From positions 1 to 32,824 of the forward strand of contig JAISKH010000003.1 in NCBI GenBank assembly GCA_031261325.1: a DNA stretch of 32,824 bases, in the 5' to 3' direction. Positions within the stretch are counted from its first letter, which is position 1, and each line of letters begins with the position of its first letter. The notes beneath the pieces were generated by a model. It was not told where the DNA came from, searched no databases, and saw only the letters and a list, made by a program, of their open reading frames with translations. Shown here one piece after another: positions 1 through 8,738 of the stretch. This DNA is from Oscillospiraceae bacterium. Lineage in GTDB: Bacteria; Bacillota; Clostridia; Oscillospirales; Oscillospiraceae. A program made the translations under genes and the position numbers.

Positions 1-1
1 A

Positions 2-589
2 GCGACGTCCTCGCTCGACTCCATATCCGAGAGCTTGATTCAGGACGCAATCGACCCGCTGCTGCAAGGGCGCACAAGTCTCGTAATCGCGCACCGTCTG
101 TCCACAATTATGTCCGCCGACGAAATACTCGTCGTCAAGGACGGCGTAATAGTTGAGCGCGGAACGCACCGCGACCTCGTGCCGCTGAACGGTGTGTACA
201 CCGAGCTGTACGAAACGCAGTTCCGCCGCGCATTGCAAGAAGAGCGCGCGCGTCTCGCGGGTGAAGAACCCGCCGACGAGTACGACGACGCGGAAGCGAC
301 GGAAGATGAAACCGATGATTTGGCGCAGTTCGCGGGATTCACGGCACCCGCGGGCGGCTTCGGCGGCGGCTTTGACGGCGCGCCGAGCGGATTCGGCGGC
401 GCACCCGGAGGTTTCGGCGGAGCGCCGGGCGGCTTTGGCGGCGCACCCGGGGGATTCGGCGGAGCACCCGGAGGGTTCGGCGGAGCGCCGGGCGGCTCTG
501 ACGGAGCGCCGAGAGCTCCCGGCGGACAACGCGGCGGCGGCAACGGACCACGCGGTCCGCGCGGCGGCGGCGACGCTCCGCGCAACTGA
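2..589 (+). CDS. ABC-type exporter, C-terminal fragment with Gly-rich tail (5' end outside window)
   Basis: The window opens inside a nucleotide-binding domain. Frame 2 reads through the D-loop (ATSSLDS) and the H-switch (VIAHRLSTI), followed by the [13 protein letters not shown] strand typical of the end of a multidrug or lipid exporter half-transporter ATPase. Walker A, Walker B and the membrane domain lie upstream of the window. The ATPase core ends near residue 80. An acidic linker follows, then about 80 residues of Gly/Pro/Phe-rich sequence built on a seven-residue GGFGGAP unit, ending in a basic RGG-like segment. Such a tail is not part of the ABC family fold and is probably disordered and cytoplasmic. 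No substrate can be assigned. The identification as an exporter NBD is firm; the role of the tail is unknown. Confidence 0.9.
   Translation, partial: ATSSLDSISESLIQDAIDPLLQGRTSLVIAHRLSTIMSADEILVVKDGVIVERGTHRDLVPLNGVYTELYETQFRRALQEERARLAGEEPADEYDDAEATEDETDDLAQFAGFTAPAGGFGGGFDGAPSGFGGAPGGFGGAPGGFGGAPGGFGGAPGGFGGAPGGSDGAPRAPGGQRGGGNGPRGPRGGGDAPRN
389..496 (+). repeat. 21-bp tandem repeat coding for GGFGGAP units
   Basis: Five Phe codons recur exactly every 21 bp (392, 413, 434, 455, 476), and a sixth unit has Ser in place of Phe (497). Third-position differences between copies show the repeat is kept at protein level rather than being freshly duplicated. Confidence 0.8.
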
Positions 590-602
590 CAATACGTAAC
601 AA

Positions 603-634
603 AAGACGGTGCGGGGCAAACCCGCACCGTCTTT
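603..634 (+). terminator. Rho-independent terminator of the ABC exporter gene
   Basis: A perfect 13-bp stem (603-615 with 621-633), five-base loop, GC-rich core, ending in CTTT. It lies 13 bp after the stop codon. Confidence 0.85.
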
Positions 635-651
635 CGCGTATCTGCGCATAT

Positions 652-680
652 TTGCATTACGTCGCAATCGGGTGTACAAT
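652..680 (+). promoter_or_regulatory. Sigma-A-type promoter for the membrane-anchored HTH-like protein
   Basis: TTGCAT (652-657), 17-bp spacer, TACAAT (675-680). It lies between the terminator and the AGGAGGG ribosome binding site of the 712 gene. Confidence 0.6.
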
Positions 681-711
681 GCAAGTATCAAACGACAGGA
701 GGGACGCAAAA

Positions 712-1167
712 ATGGACGACAACAACAAACGCGCAATCACGCTGACTTCGATAGTCATACTCGCCGCGATGCTAGTGTGCGTGATTCTATCGGTCACTCG
801 CGCGATAAACAACCTCGCGCAGCGTCCGCTGTACGGCAATTTCAGCGGCAACGTCACAACGGGCGACTACGAATACCCCGAAATCATGGACACAGACGCG
901 CTGATGGGCTACCTGCAAATATACCCGTCATTCGACAACGAGCAGCCGACCGAAGCGCAGGGCGCGGGCGAAGCGGCGCAACCCATGCAGGACACCGAAA
1001 AAGACGACGCGCTCGACGCGTATCGCGCCGAAATCGAGAGCAATATCACGAGCGGCAAGTGGCAGGGCTTTCCGTATGTCAAGCTGGACGGGCATCTGCG
1101 CTACAGCAAAGCCGCCGTGGACGAATGGCTGACCGAAACATCAAAGCAGCGCGCGGAGTTCGGTTGA
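712..1167 (+). CDS. Single-pass membrane protein with excisionase/HTH_17-like C-terminal segment
   Basis: A 151-residue protein. The ATG at 712 is chosen because AGGAGGG (697-703) sits at correct spacing; an in-frame extension to 652 would run through the promoter. Residues 8-29 form one hydrophobic helix. Residues 57-71 (IMDTDALMGYLQI) and 101-141 (GKWQGFPYVKLDGHLRY...VDEWL) look like the two halves of an excisionase-type winged HTH (pattern: LGIS...sGklPavkigg.wRi...dleeWL), separated by an acidic, Gln/Ala-rich insert of about 30 residues. This resemblance is by eye only. If right, the protein could be a membrane-tethered DNA-binding or adaptor protein; otherwise it is an unknown. It is followed directly by larE, whose -35 box overlaps this stop codon. 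Confidence 0.7.
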   Translation: MDDNNKRAITLTSIVILAAMLVCVILSVTRAINNLAQRPLYGNFSGNVTTGDYEYPEIMDTDALMGYLQIYPSFDNEQPTEAQGAGEAAQPMQDTEKDDALDAYRAEIESNITSGKWQGFPYVKLDGHLRYSKAAVDEWLTETSKQRAEFG

Positions 1168-1192
1168 CCGCCCGCGCGTTTAGGTGTATAAT
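1164..1192 (+). promoter_or_regulatory. Promoter of larE
   Basis: TTGACC (1164-1169), 17-bp spacer, TATAAT (1187-1192). The -35 hexamer includes the stop codon of the preceding gene. No terminator separates the two genes, so read-through is possible. Confidence 0.75.
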
Positions 1193-1223
1193 ACCTTAAA
1201 AAAACCGTAGTGGAGGTATTTTT

Positions 1224-2033
1224 ATGACAACACACGAAAAGTATGACGCGCTGAAAGCGTACCTCGGCGGGCTGTCGGGGCTTGCCGTCGCGTTTTCGGG
1301 CGGCGTGGATTCGACATTCCTGCTGAAAACCGCGCATGACGCGCTCGGCGACCGCGTGTTCGCCGTAACCGCGCGCTCCTGCTCATTCCCGGAGCGCGAG
1401 CTGAATGAAGCGCGCGCCTTCTGCGCCGAAATCGGTGTGGAGCACGTAATCGTTGACTCCGAAGAGCTTGAAATCGAGGGCTTTTCGCACAATCCCAAGA
1501 ACCGCTGCTATCTCTGCAAAAACGAGCTGTTCACGAAAATCTGGGAGACGGCGCGTGAGCGCGGCGTTGAATACGTCGCCGAGGGCAGCAACACCGACGA
1601 CGACGGCGACTATCGCCCCGGACTTCAAGCCGTCGCGGAGCAGGGCGTACTCAGCCCGCTGCGCAAATTCGAGCTGTCGAAAGCCGAAATCCGCGAGCTG
1701 TCGCAGGAGCTTGGGCTTGACACTTGGGACAAACAGTCGTTCGCGTGTCTGTCCTCGCGCTTCCCGTATGGTGAGGACATCACGAAAGAACGCCTGACGG
1801 CGATAGACCGCGCGGAACAATTGCTGCTCGACCTCGGCATGAAGCAAGTTCGCGTGCGCTACCACGGCGAAGTCGCGCGCATTGAAACCGACGACGCGGG
1901 TTACAAGCTCTTCAACAGCAAGATAATCCGCAAGAATGTCTACAACCAATTCAAGGACTTCGGCTTTACATACGTCGCGCTCGACCTAATGGGCTACCGC
2001 ACGGGCAGTATGAACGAAACGCTTGACGCATAG
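1224..2033 (+). CDS. larE: ATP-dependent sacrificial sulfur transferase LarE
   Basis: A 269-residue protein of the PP-loop (adenine nucleotide alpha hydrolase) superfamily. LarE adenylates and then thiolates pyridinium-3,5-biscarboxylic acid mononucleotide during synthesis of the nickel-pincer nucleotide cofactor of lactate racemase and related LarA enzymes. Visible motifs: PP-loop SGGVDS at 25-30, CYLCK at 95-99, EGSNTDD near 120, and SFACLSSRFPYG at 172-183. In that last motif C175 matches the sulfur-donor cysteine (Cys176) of the Lactiplantibacillus enzyme, so this is probably the single-Cys sacrificial type, although a cluster-dependent variant cannot be excluded. Length is normal. GGAGG precedes the ATG. 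LarA, LarB and LarC are not in the window, so the gene stands alone here. Confidence 0.93.
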   Translation: MTTHEKYDALKAYLGGLSGLAVAFSGGVDSTFLLKTAHDALGDRVFAVTARSCSFPERELNEARAFCAEIGVEHVIVDSEELEIEGFSHNPKNRCYLCKNELFTKIWETARERGVEYVAEGSNTDDDGDYRPGLQAVAEQGVLSPLRKFELSKAEIRELSQELGLDTWDKQSFACLSSRFPYGEDITKERLTAIDRAEQLLLDLGMKQVRVRYHGEVARIETDDAGYKLFNSKIIRKNVYNQFKDFGFTYVALDLMGYRTGSMNETLDA

Positions 2034-2070
2034 GAGTTCGACTAAAATAACTGAGTGGGTGGTGAAGGCT

Positions 2071-2364
2071 ATGAAGTTGAGATGTGTGTTTAAGGGACAC
2101 AGCGTAAAGGACTGCGCTTGCTCGGTGTGCGGCAAGGAATACCACGCGCTGACGAAAAATTGCAGCTGCTCACGCTGTGGTAAGAGCTTCCATGTATTCG
2201 TTGACCGCTCGAAATCAGAGTGGCAAAACGGCGAATGGGAGGGCGGATACCAAGAGGGCGGAACGAAACACGCCGAAATAATTACGAGCTACAAGGTTTG
2301 CGTCAACTGCGGGCTTGAGACCGACGTCAATATCAGCGAGGGCAAGGTATTTTACTCAAATTAG
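2071..2364 (+). CDS. Small Cys-rich, zinc-ribbon-like protein of unknown function
   Basis: A 97-residue protein. The ATG at 2071 follows a modest G-rich ribosome binding site (GGGTGGTGAAGG). It carries two near-identical C-x-C-x2-C motifs (C15/C17/C20 and C31/C33/C36), each followed by GK, and a late C77-x2-C80. This suggests one or two structural metal sites, most likely zinc. It begins 37 bp after larE with no promoter visible between, so the two may be co-transcribed; a link to metal-cofactor synthesis would be speculation. I recognise no named family. Confidence 0.7.
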   Translation: MKLRCVFKGHSVKDCACSVCGKEYHALTKNCSCSRCGKSFHVFVDRSKSEWQNGEWEGGYQEGGTKHAEIITSYKVCVNCGLETDVNISEGKVFYSN

Positions 2365-2373
2365 CCACCCTTG

Positions 2374-2541
2374 CGCGGGCTTATCCCCCTTTTCCCACGG
2401 TGGACAAGCGGACCCGTCCGGAGTTCACGTAAGCCCGCCGTGATTGCACGGCGACATTGTTGCCCGCCGCCTTGAATAATCAGAGAAGTGCCGCACGGCG
2501 GGACGAGAACAAGAACGCCCTGCGGGGGACGGGGGAATAAG
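2374..2541 (+). other. Hairpin-dense intergenic region, possible structured RNA
   Basis: No ORF explains this stretch. Several inverted repeats are nested in it: an outer pair CTTATCCCCC (near 2380) with GGGGGAATAAG (near 2532-2542); a local CGGAC/GTCCG pair (2409-2413/2416-2420); a perfect 7-bp stem with ATTG loop (2436-2442/2447-2453); and CCCGCCG/CGGCGGG (2463-2469/2496-2502). The stretch ends at an intrinsic terminator. Overall length and rod-like closing stem would suit a 6S-type RNA, but I do not recognise a class-defining sequence. It may equally be a structured 3' UTR of the gene at 2071. Confidence 0.3.
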
Positions 2542-2542
2542 G

Positions 2543-2570
2543 AAAACCCGCCTTACGGCGGGTTTTGTAT
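2543..2570. terminator. Bidirectional intrinsic terminator
   Basis: A perfect 10-bp stem AAAACCCGCC (2543-2552) with GGCGGGTTTT (2557-2566) and a TTAC loop. It has U-runs on both strands and serves the plus-strand unit on the left and the minus-strand VOC gene on the right. Confidence 0.85.
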
Positions 2571-2939
2571 TTACCTCTGCGGAATAATCTCCAGCCAATA
2601 CCCGTCGGGATCCTCGATGAAGTAAATGCCCATCTGCGGATTCTCGAAGCAAATAACGCCCATCTCCGCGTGCTTTGCCTTTGCCGCCGCCAAATCGGCG
2701 ACGGAAAACGCGATGTGGCTCTCGTTGTCGCCCAGCTCATACGGTTCCTTGCGGTCGTTCAGGCACGTCAGCTCCATCTGAACGCCGCTGCGCCCGTCGG
2801 AGATAAACGCGATTGTGAACGGGCTTTCGGGCGCACCGAAGCGGAATTGCTCCTTCATGCCCAGAGCCTCGTCGTAAAACTTCAGGCTCCGCTCAATATC
2901 GAGGACGTTGATGTTGCAATGCGCAAGTGTGAATTCCAT
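2571..2939 (-). CDS. VOC-superfamily protein, glyoxalase I-like
   Basis: A 122-residue single-module vicinal oxygen chelate protein. The start at 2939 is preferred: GGGGG lies 8 bp upstream, and an upstream TTG would overlap that ribosome binding site. The pattern HCNINVLDIERSLKFYDEALG at the N-terminus and FIEDPDGYWLEIIP at the C-terminus is typical of lactoylglutathione-lyase-like proteins. H7, E56, H75 and E117 fall where the four metal ligands of glyoxalase I lie, so an active metal-dependent lyase or isomerase is plausible. VOC proteins also include dioxygenases and antibiotic-resistance proteins, so the substrate is open. It is transcribed away from groES from its own promoter. Confidence 0.85.
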   Translation of the reverse strand: MEFTLAHCNINVLDIERSLKFYDEALGMKEQFRFGAPESPFTIAFISDGRSGVQMELTCLNDRKEPYELGDNESHIAFSVADLAAAKAKHAEMGVICFENPQMGIYFIEDPDGYWLEIIPQR

Positions 2940-2977
2940 ACTGATTACCCCCAAAATTTAATAAAAAAGTTGACAAC

Positions 2978-3006
2978 ATTATACATCACCCGCGCGAGAA
3001 TGTAAA
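2978..3006 (-). promoter_or_regulatory. Promoter of the VOC gene
   Basis: Read on the minus strand: TTTACA (3006-3001), 17-bp spacer, TATAAT (2983-2978). Confidence 0.75.
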
Positions 3007-3135
3007 GTTTTTGTGAGCAAGTTAAAAACGGGCGATAATCAGAGCAATCGAGCGTATATTGAAGATAAAACTGCCTTATATGCAATTAAATGCACGTAAA
3101 CCCGAAAATATGGCGGCTATTGCGCTTTGCGGCGG

Positions 3136-3164
3136 TTGCGCAATGGCACATCTTGGACTATTAT
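3136..3164 (+). promoter_or_regulatory. Probable groESL promoter
   Basis: TTGCGC (3136-3141), 17-bp spacer, TATTAT (3159-3164), placed so that transcription would start inside or next to the CIRCE operator. The hexamers are imperfect, so the exact position is less sure than the operator. Confidence 0.5.
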
Positions 3165-3174
3165 ATCAAGTGCG

Positions 3175-3526
<352 letters not shown>

Positions 3527-3643
3527 TCGCGCAACCCGTCCAAGCGTCCCACCGCAACCAACCCCGCGCCTACACGTCCCCCGCGTTCCCCGCAACCAAT
3601 ATTACAATTTAAGCACCGCAACGGCTTTTGTTGTTAGGCGAAG

Positions 3644-3687
3644 CCGCGCCGCCGCAGACAGTATGTTGATACGGCAAGGCGGCGCGG
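3644..3687 (+). other. Intercistronic hairpin between groES and groEL
   Basis: A perfect 10-bp GC-only stem, CCGCGCCGCC (3644-3653) with GGCGGCGCGG (3678-3687), in the unusually long 213-bp gap between the two genes. No T-run follows, so it is not a standard terminator. It may mark an RNA processing or stability site that sets the GroES:GroEL ratio. The rest of the gap shows no gene. Confidence 0.5.
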
Positions 3688-3724
3688 TGAAGCATAACGG
3701 CAAAAGACTAGCGGACTAATCTGA

Positions 3725-5368
<1,644 letters not shown>

Positions 5369-5384
5369 ACCGCAAATAAGCAGC

Positions 5385-5418
5385 AAAAAGCCGAACGGGA
5401 AACCCGTTCGGCTTTTTT
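5385..5418. terminator. Bidirectional terminator between groEL and the coiled-coil gene
   Basis: A perfect 15-bp stem (5385-5399 with 5403-5417) with a three-base loop. The stem ends in A-runs and T-runs, so it can end transcription from both converging genes. Confidence 0.9.
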
Positions 5419-5419
5419 A

Positions 5420-6148
5420 TTAAAAAAGTGTAATCACTCGCGACTCAAGGTCGTCAACCGCCATTTTCGCTTCCTCCGCCGCGCTCTGCGCTTCCTCGGC
5501 GGTGTTCTGCGCGTCGTCAGCGGCACCTTGAGCGTTTTCGGCGGCACTCTGCGCTTCTTCAGCCGCACTTTGTGCTTCCTCTGCGGTGCTCTGCGCGTCG
5601 TCGGCGGCACTTTTTGCGTCCTCTGCCGCACTTTGCGCTTCTTCAGCCGCACTTTGTGCTTCCTCTGCGGCACTTTGAGCGTTTTCTGCCGCGCTTTGTG
5701 CGTCCTCTGCCGCACTTTGTGCGTTTTCGGCGGTTTCCTGCGCTTCCTGCGCCGTGCTCTCTACTTGCTCTAGCCGTGACTCCAGTTCCTCAATGCGCTC
5801 CAGCAGTTCCTCAATAGAGTTGCAACCGCCGCCGCCGCCCCGTGAAGCGCGATACTCCAATATCTCCTGCCGCGCCAATTCCTCGCCCTCAACCGCCGCC
5901 GCCGGCCAGAACGTCTGTATCTTCGCCTGCAACTCGTTGATACTCGCGGCTATTGCCGCGTCCGGTTGCGCGCTCGGCTTTGCGCCCATAATAAGCGAAT
6001 TAGCTTGCAATAATTTCTGCATCTCCGCGTTAAGTGCCTGAACCTCCGGTGACCGCAGCATCTTTTGCTGCGCATAGGATTGGCATTGCTGCTTAATCTT
6101 TTCCTCAGCGGAATTGCGCGGGATAACGGGTCTGCTCTGCTCGTCCAT
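5420..6148 (-). CDS. Cytoplasmic alanine-heptad coiled-coil protein, function unknown
   Basis: A 242-residue protein. The ATG at 6148 is chosen because GAAGGA lies upstream at good spacing and the predicted transcript starts near 6175; longer in-frame starts lack a ribosome binding site. No signal peptide or membrane segment. Residues 1-100 are mixed and helical. Then comes a Gly run with a Cys (RGGGGGCN, 103-110), a canonical Leu/Ile coiled coil (111-131), and 14 exact heptads (132-229) of the type AAEEAQS, in which Ala fills both core positions. The stretch ends in MAVDDLESRV. Alanine cores give tight, often trimeric or antiparallel helices, as in Lpp-like alanine zippers. A scaffold or spacer role is likely but no family is recognised. 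Confidence 0.75.
   Translation of the reverse strand: MDEQSRPVIPRNSAEEKIKQQCQSYAQQKMLRSPEVQALNAEMQKLLQANSLIMGAKPSAQPDAAIAASINELQAKIQTFWPAAAVEGEELARQEILEYRASRGGGGGCNSIEELLERIEELESRLEQVESTAQEAQETAENAQSAAEDAQSAAENAQSAAEEAQSAAEEAQSAAEDAKSAADDAQSTAEEAQSAAEEAQSAAENAQGAADDAQNTAEEAQSAAEEAKMAVDDLESRVITLF
5462..5755 (-). repeat. Fourteen tandem 21-bp repeats coding for alanine heptads
   Basis: Exactly 294 bp = 14 x 21 bp, each unit coding for a variant of AAE(E/D/N)AQS. Several adjacent units are almost identical at DNA level, so copy number may vary by slippage. Confidence 0.85.
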
Positions 6149-6181
6149 GGCGACACGTCCTTCCGTAAAATTCATACTTAC

Positions 6182-6210
6182 AGCATAGCACAAGCAGTCG
6201 GAAATTACAA
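6182..6210 (-). promoter_or_regulatory. Promoter of the coiled-coil gene
   Basis: Minus strand: TTGTAA (6210-6205), 17-bp spacer, TATGCT (6187-6182). It supports the start at 6148. Confidence 0.55.
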
Positions 6211-6241
6211 CAACAAAGGCGGAAATTACAAATTAGATTGC

Positions 6242-7354
6242 TTACTTATGCGCCTTTTCCCCCGCGAACGGTTCGTACTTTGCGATAACCGCGCGGAACC
6301 CGTCAAGCTCGCGCACATCGTCGTAAAACTCGTGCCGAAGGTACCCAAGCTCGCGTGTGACCTCGTTCATCGTCGTGCTTGAGGTTGTGAGCGTCATGTC
6401 CTGCACCATGCCGCGCACGAGATACGACGTGTGCGTTGACTCAAGCGGCAACTCGTCGTACTGCCGCCCGTAGGCAAGCCCTTTGTCAAGCAGCGCAAAC
6501 GCCGTATCGTACTCCTTCAGCCTGATGTAGTCGTTCGCAATCCAAATGTGCAGCTCACACATATGGTAGAAGCTGAACCCGTAATCGCCCTCGTCGTAAA
6601 CGAGCGCGAGCAGGTCAAGCGCCTTTTGCAGTATGCGGATTCTCTCCCTAGGCTCCAACTCGCCGTACAACGCGCTGTCGCGGATTTTCACCATCAGCAT
6701 CTCCGCGTGGTTGCGGACATTCGTCCGCACGAGCGGCCACCACTCGGCGGAACCGCTCTCATAGAGGACCTCCATTTCCTCCTCCTGCGTCTCATAGTAA
6801 CGCGGAAATCGCATCGCCGTCACGACAGCCTTATCGTGCTCGCCGTCCAGCATGTACAGCCCGCTTAAGATACTTAACGCGCGGTACCGCGTATCGTCAA
6901 GAGGGCATTCGTCCAATACGCGCGCGCACAGCCGATACAGCTCGTCCTTGTGAGCCTCGTTGCGCAAAGGATTTTCCTCGTAGTTAGGGTCGTAGTTCAG
7001 CGCACCAAGGTAGCGGTAAACCACCTGCCAGTCGTTCGGGAACTCACGATACGCGTTGACGCTAAGCTCGAACTGCTCCTTGTAGCGGCCGAGCGCGCCG
7101 AGCCTTGAGCACTCCTTGATGTACTCAGCAATACGCGCCTCGTCCCGCGCCTTGTCCACGCCGAGCAACGTGTCCGCGCTCACGCCAAAGTACTCCGCGA
7201 GCGGCAGTACAAGCGTGATGTCGGGGTACGCTTCCCCGCGTTCCCACTTGCTGACCGCGGAGGTAGTCACGCCGACGTGCTCGGCAAGTCGTTCCTGCGT
7301 GACGCTCTTCTCCAGCCGCAAACGGCGTATATTCTCCGCAATGTAAATGTTCAT
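6242..7354 (-). CDS. XRE-family transcriptional regulator with TPR-like C-terminal region (paralog 1)
   Basis: A 370-residue protein. Residues 4-60 are a Cro/C1-type HTH (IRRLRLEKSVTQERLAEHVGVTTSAVSKWERG, then the YPDITLVLPLAEYFGVSADTLLG helix). The remaining 300 residues are helical, rich in Tyr/Leu/Arg and look like degenerate TPR repeats, as in Firmicutes regulators that bind peptides or partner proteins. The ATG at 7354 follows GGAG. It has its own promoter and lies 124 bp downstream of a paralog with a nearly identical HTH. The two probably recognise similar operators but differ in their sensing halves. Target genes are not known. Confidence 0.85.
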   Translation of the reverse strand: MNIYIAENIRRLRLEKSVTQERLAEHVGVTTSAVSKWERGEAYPDITLVLPLAEYFGVSADTLLGVDKARDEARIAEYIKECSRLGALGRYKEQFELSVNAYREFPNDWQVVYRYLGALNYDPNYEENPLRNEAHKDELYRLCARVLDECPLDDTRYRALSILSGLYMLDGEHDKAVVTAMRFPRYYETQEEEMEVLYESGSAEWWPLVRTNVRNHAEMLMVKIRDSALYGELEPRERIRILQKALDLLALVYDEGDYGFSFYHMCELHIWIANDYIRLKEYDTAFALLDKGLAYGRQYDELPLESTHTSYLVRGMVQDMTLTTSSTTMNEVTRELGYLRHEFYDDVRELDGFRAVIAKYEPFAGEKAHK

Positions 7355-7397
7355 AATAAAACGCTCCAATCAAATGTATTGCAAGCTCGCACTAGTG

Positions 7398-7425
7398 ATT
7401 ATAGCAGTTTTTCCGCCATAGTCCA
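7398..7425 (-). promoter_or_regulatory. Promoter of XRE paralog 1
   Basis: Minus strand: TGGACT (7425-7420), 16-bp spacer, TATAAT (7403-7398). Confidence 0.55.
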
Positions 7426-7478
7426 GAGCGCGTCTCGCCACACGATTGGAGCGCAGGTTGAATTTTGTGCGTGTTGGT

Positions 7479-8549
7479 CTATTTACAGCTCTCCAGTACA
7501 GCCGTCAACTCACGGCACGCGAACTTGTCCGCGCAACGCTCCAGAATCTCAAGCTGCTCCGAAACGCAGGTGCGCGACGGACCGTAAAGCCCGTTGTCGA
7601 AGTCGGCAGTCACGCCCGAAACGAACATCGACGTGTACGTGTAAACGCCCGAAATCGCGTCGTACCGCTCCGCGTACCCCAAGCCGCGCGCGGCAAACTC
7701 CGCCGCATTTTCGCCGCGCCCAAGCTCGGCGTAGCACTCCGCGAGTTGACAGCACACGAGCGCAAGCTCCTGATACATAACCCCAAAGTCGCCGTCCTCA
7801 AAGAAAAGCTCAATAACCGCAAGGCATTTCTCGTACATCGCCGCGCGCGCTTCAATGTCAGTCACGCTCGGCGGGAGGTTGCGCAGCTTCGTGACCAAGT
7901 GGTCAAATGTGCGCTGAATAGTCTCGCGGTACTGCGCGCGCCACTCGTCGCCTTTCAGCAGTCCCAAACGCAATTCGGGTGCGGTATAGAGATACATGCC
8001 GGGGAACTCGGAGACAAGCTCCGCCGCCTTGTCAAGCTCGCCCCGCGCGCGGTATACGTCAATAAGGTGGTGCGCCGCCGAAAACCGCAGCCACGCGACT
8101 GTACATTCCTCGCGAACGCGCGTGCAGAGCCGAATAATCTCGTCACCGTTCGTGACCCAACCGAAGGGACCGCCCGCATAAAGGTTCTCGCTCCACAGCG
8201 CGGTGATATATTGCCCGATTGCGTCCCAGTCGTTCGGGAACTCCGCGTACATCTCCCGCGCCAATCGTAGCGTCTCGGCGTTGTCGTGCTTTGACGACGC
8301 ATTTATCCGCGAAATGTACTCCGCAATTCGCGCCTCGTCTCGCGCCTTGTCAACGCCGAGCAGCGTGTCCGCGCGCACGCCGAAGTACTCCGCGAGCGGC
8401 AGAACAAGCGTGATGTCGGGATACGCTTCCCCGCGCTCCCACTTGGAAACCGCTTGCGTTGTAACGCCGACCGCTTCCGCGAGCCGCTCCTGCGTGACCC
8501 CGCGCTCACGCCGTAGCCGTCGTATACTCTCCGCAATGTACAGATTCAT
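7479..8549 (-). CDS. XRE-family transcriptional regulator with TPR-like C-terminal region (paralog 2)
   Basis: A 356-residue protein. The true start is ATG 8549 (MNLYIAESIRRLRRERGVTQ), with GGAG/GAGG just upstream; the open frame continues 229 codons further, but that part lies over the promoter and antisense to the response regulator gene. The HTH (residues 4-60) differs from paralog 1 at only a few positions, and both share the stretch LPLAEYFGV-ADTLLGVDKARDEARIAEYI. The C-terminal TPR-like part has diverged much more. It is divergently oriented to the two-component system at 8739, so control of that system is possible but unproven. Confidence 0.85.
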   Translation of the reverse strand: MNLYIAESIRRLRRERGVTQERLAEAVGVTTQAVSKWERGEAYPDITLVLPLAEYFGVRADTLLGVDKARDEARIAEYISRINASSKHDNAETLRLAREMYAEFPNDWDAIGQYITALWSENLYAGGPFGWVTNGDEIIRLCTRVREECTVAWLRFSAAHHLIDVYRARGELDKAAELVSEFPGMYLYTAPELRLGLLKGDEWRAQYRETIQRTFDHLVTKLRNLPPSVTDIEARAAMYEKCLAVIELFFEDGDFGVMYQELALVCCQLAECYAELGRGENAAEFAARGLGYAERYDAISGVYTYTSMFVSGVTADFDNGLYGPSRTCVSEQLEILERCADKFACRELTAVLESCK

Positions 8550-8588
8550 AACCTCACTCCAATCCAAACTTCGACCGTTCATACACGC

Positions 8589-8617
8589 ACTATACCGCGA
8601 AAAAGCGCGGCAGTCAA
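8589..8617 (-). promoter_or_regulatory. Promoter of XRE paralog 2 with an inverted repeat in the spacer
   Basis: Minus strand: TTGACT (8617-8612), 17-bp spacer, TATAGT (8594-8589). The spacer holds CCGCG and CGCGG arms (8595-8610) around a six-base A/T-rich centre, a good place for autorepression. Confidence 0.75.
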
Positions 8618-8685
8618 ACGACCGTAGAGTTACGCAAGTAAACCGTGGGTTGAAATTTGCCCGCGTGGGTTGTAACAGAATTAGC

Positions 8686-8714
8686 TTGCAAACCTGTGTT
8701 TTGTATACTACAAT
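8686..8714 (+). promoter_or_regulatory. Promoter of the response regulator/histidine kinase operon
   Basis: TTGCAA (8686-8691), 17-bp spacer, TACAAT (8709-8714), just before the GGGTGGTG ribosome binding site of the regulator gene. Confidence 0.65.
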
Positions 8715-8738
8715 GAAAAACGAAAGTCGGGTGGTGCT

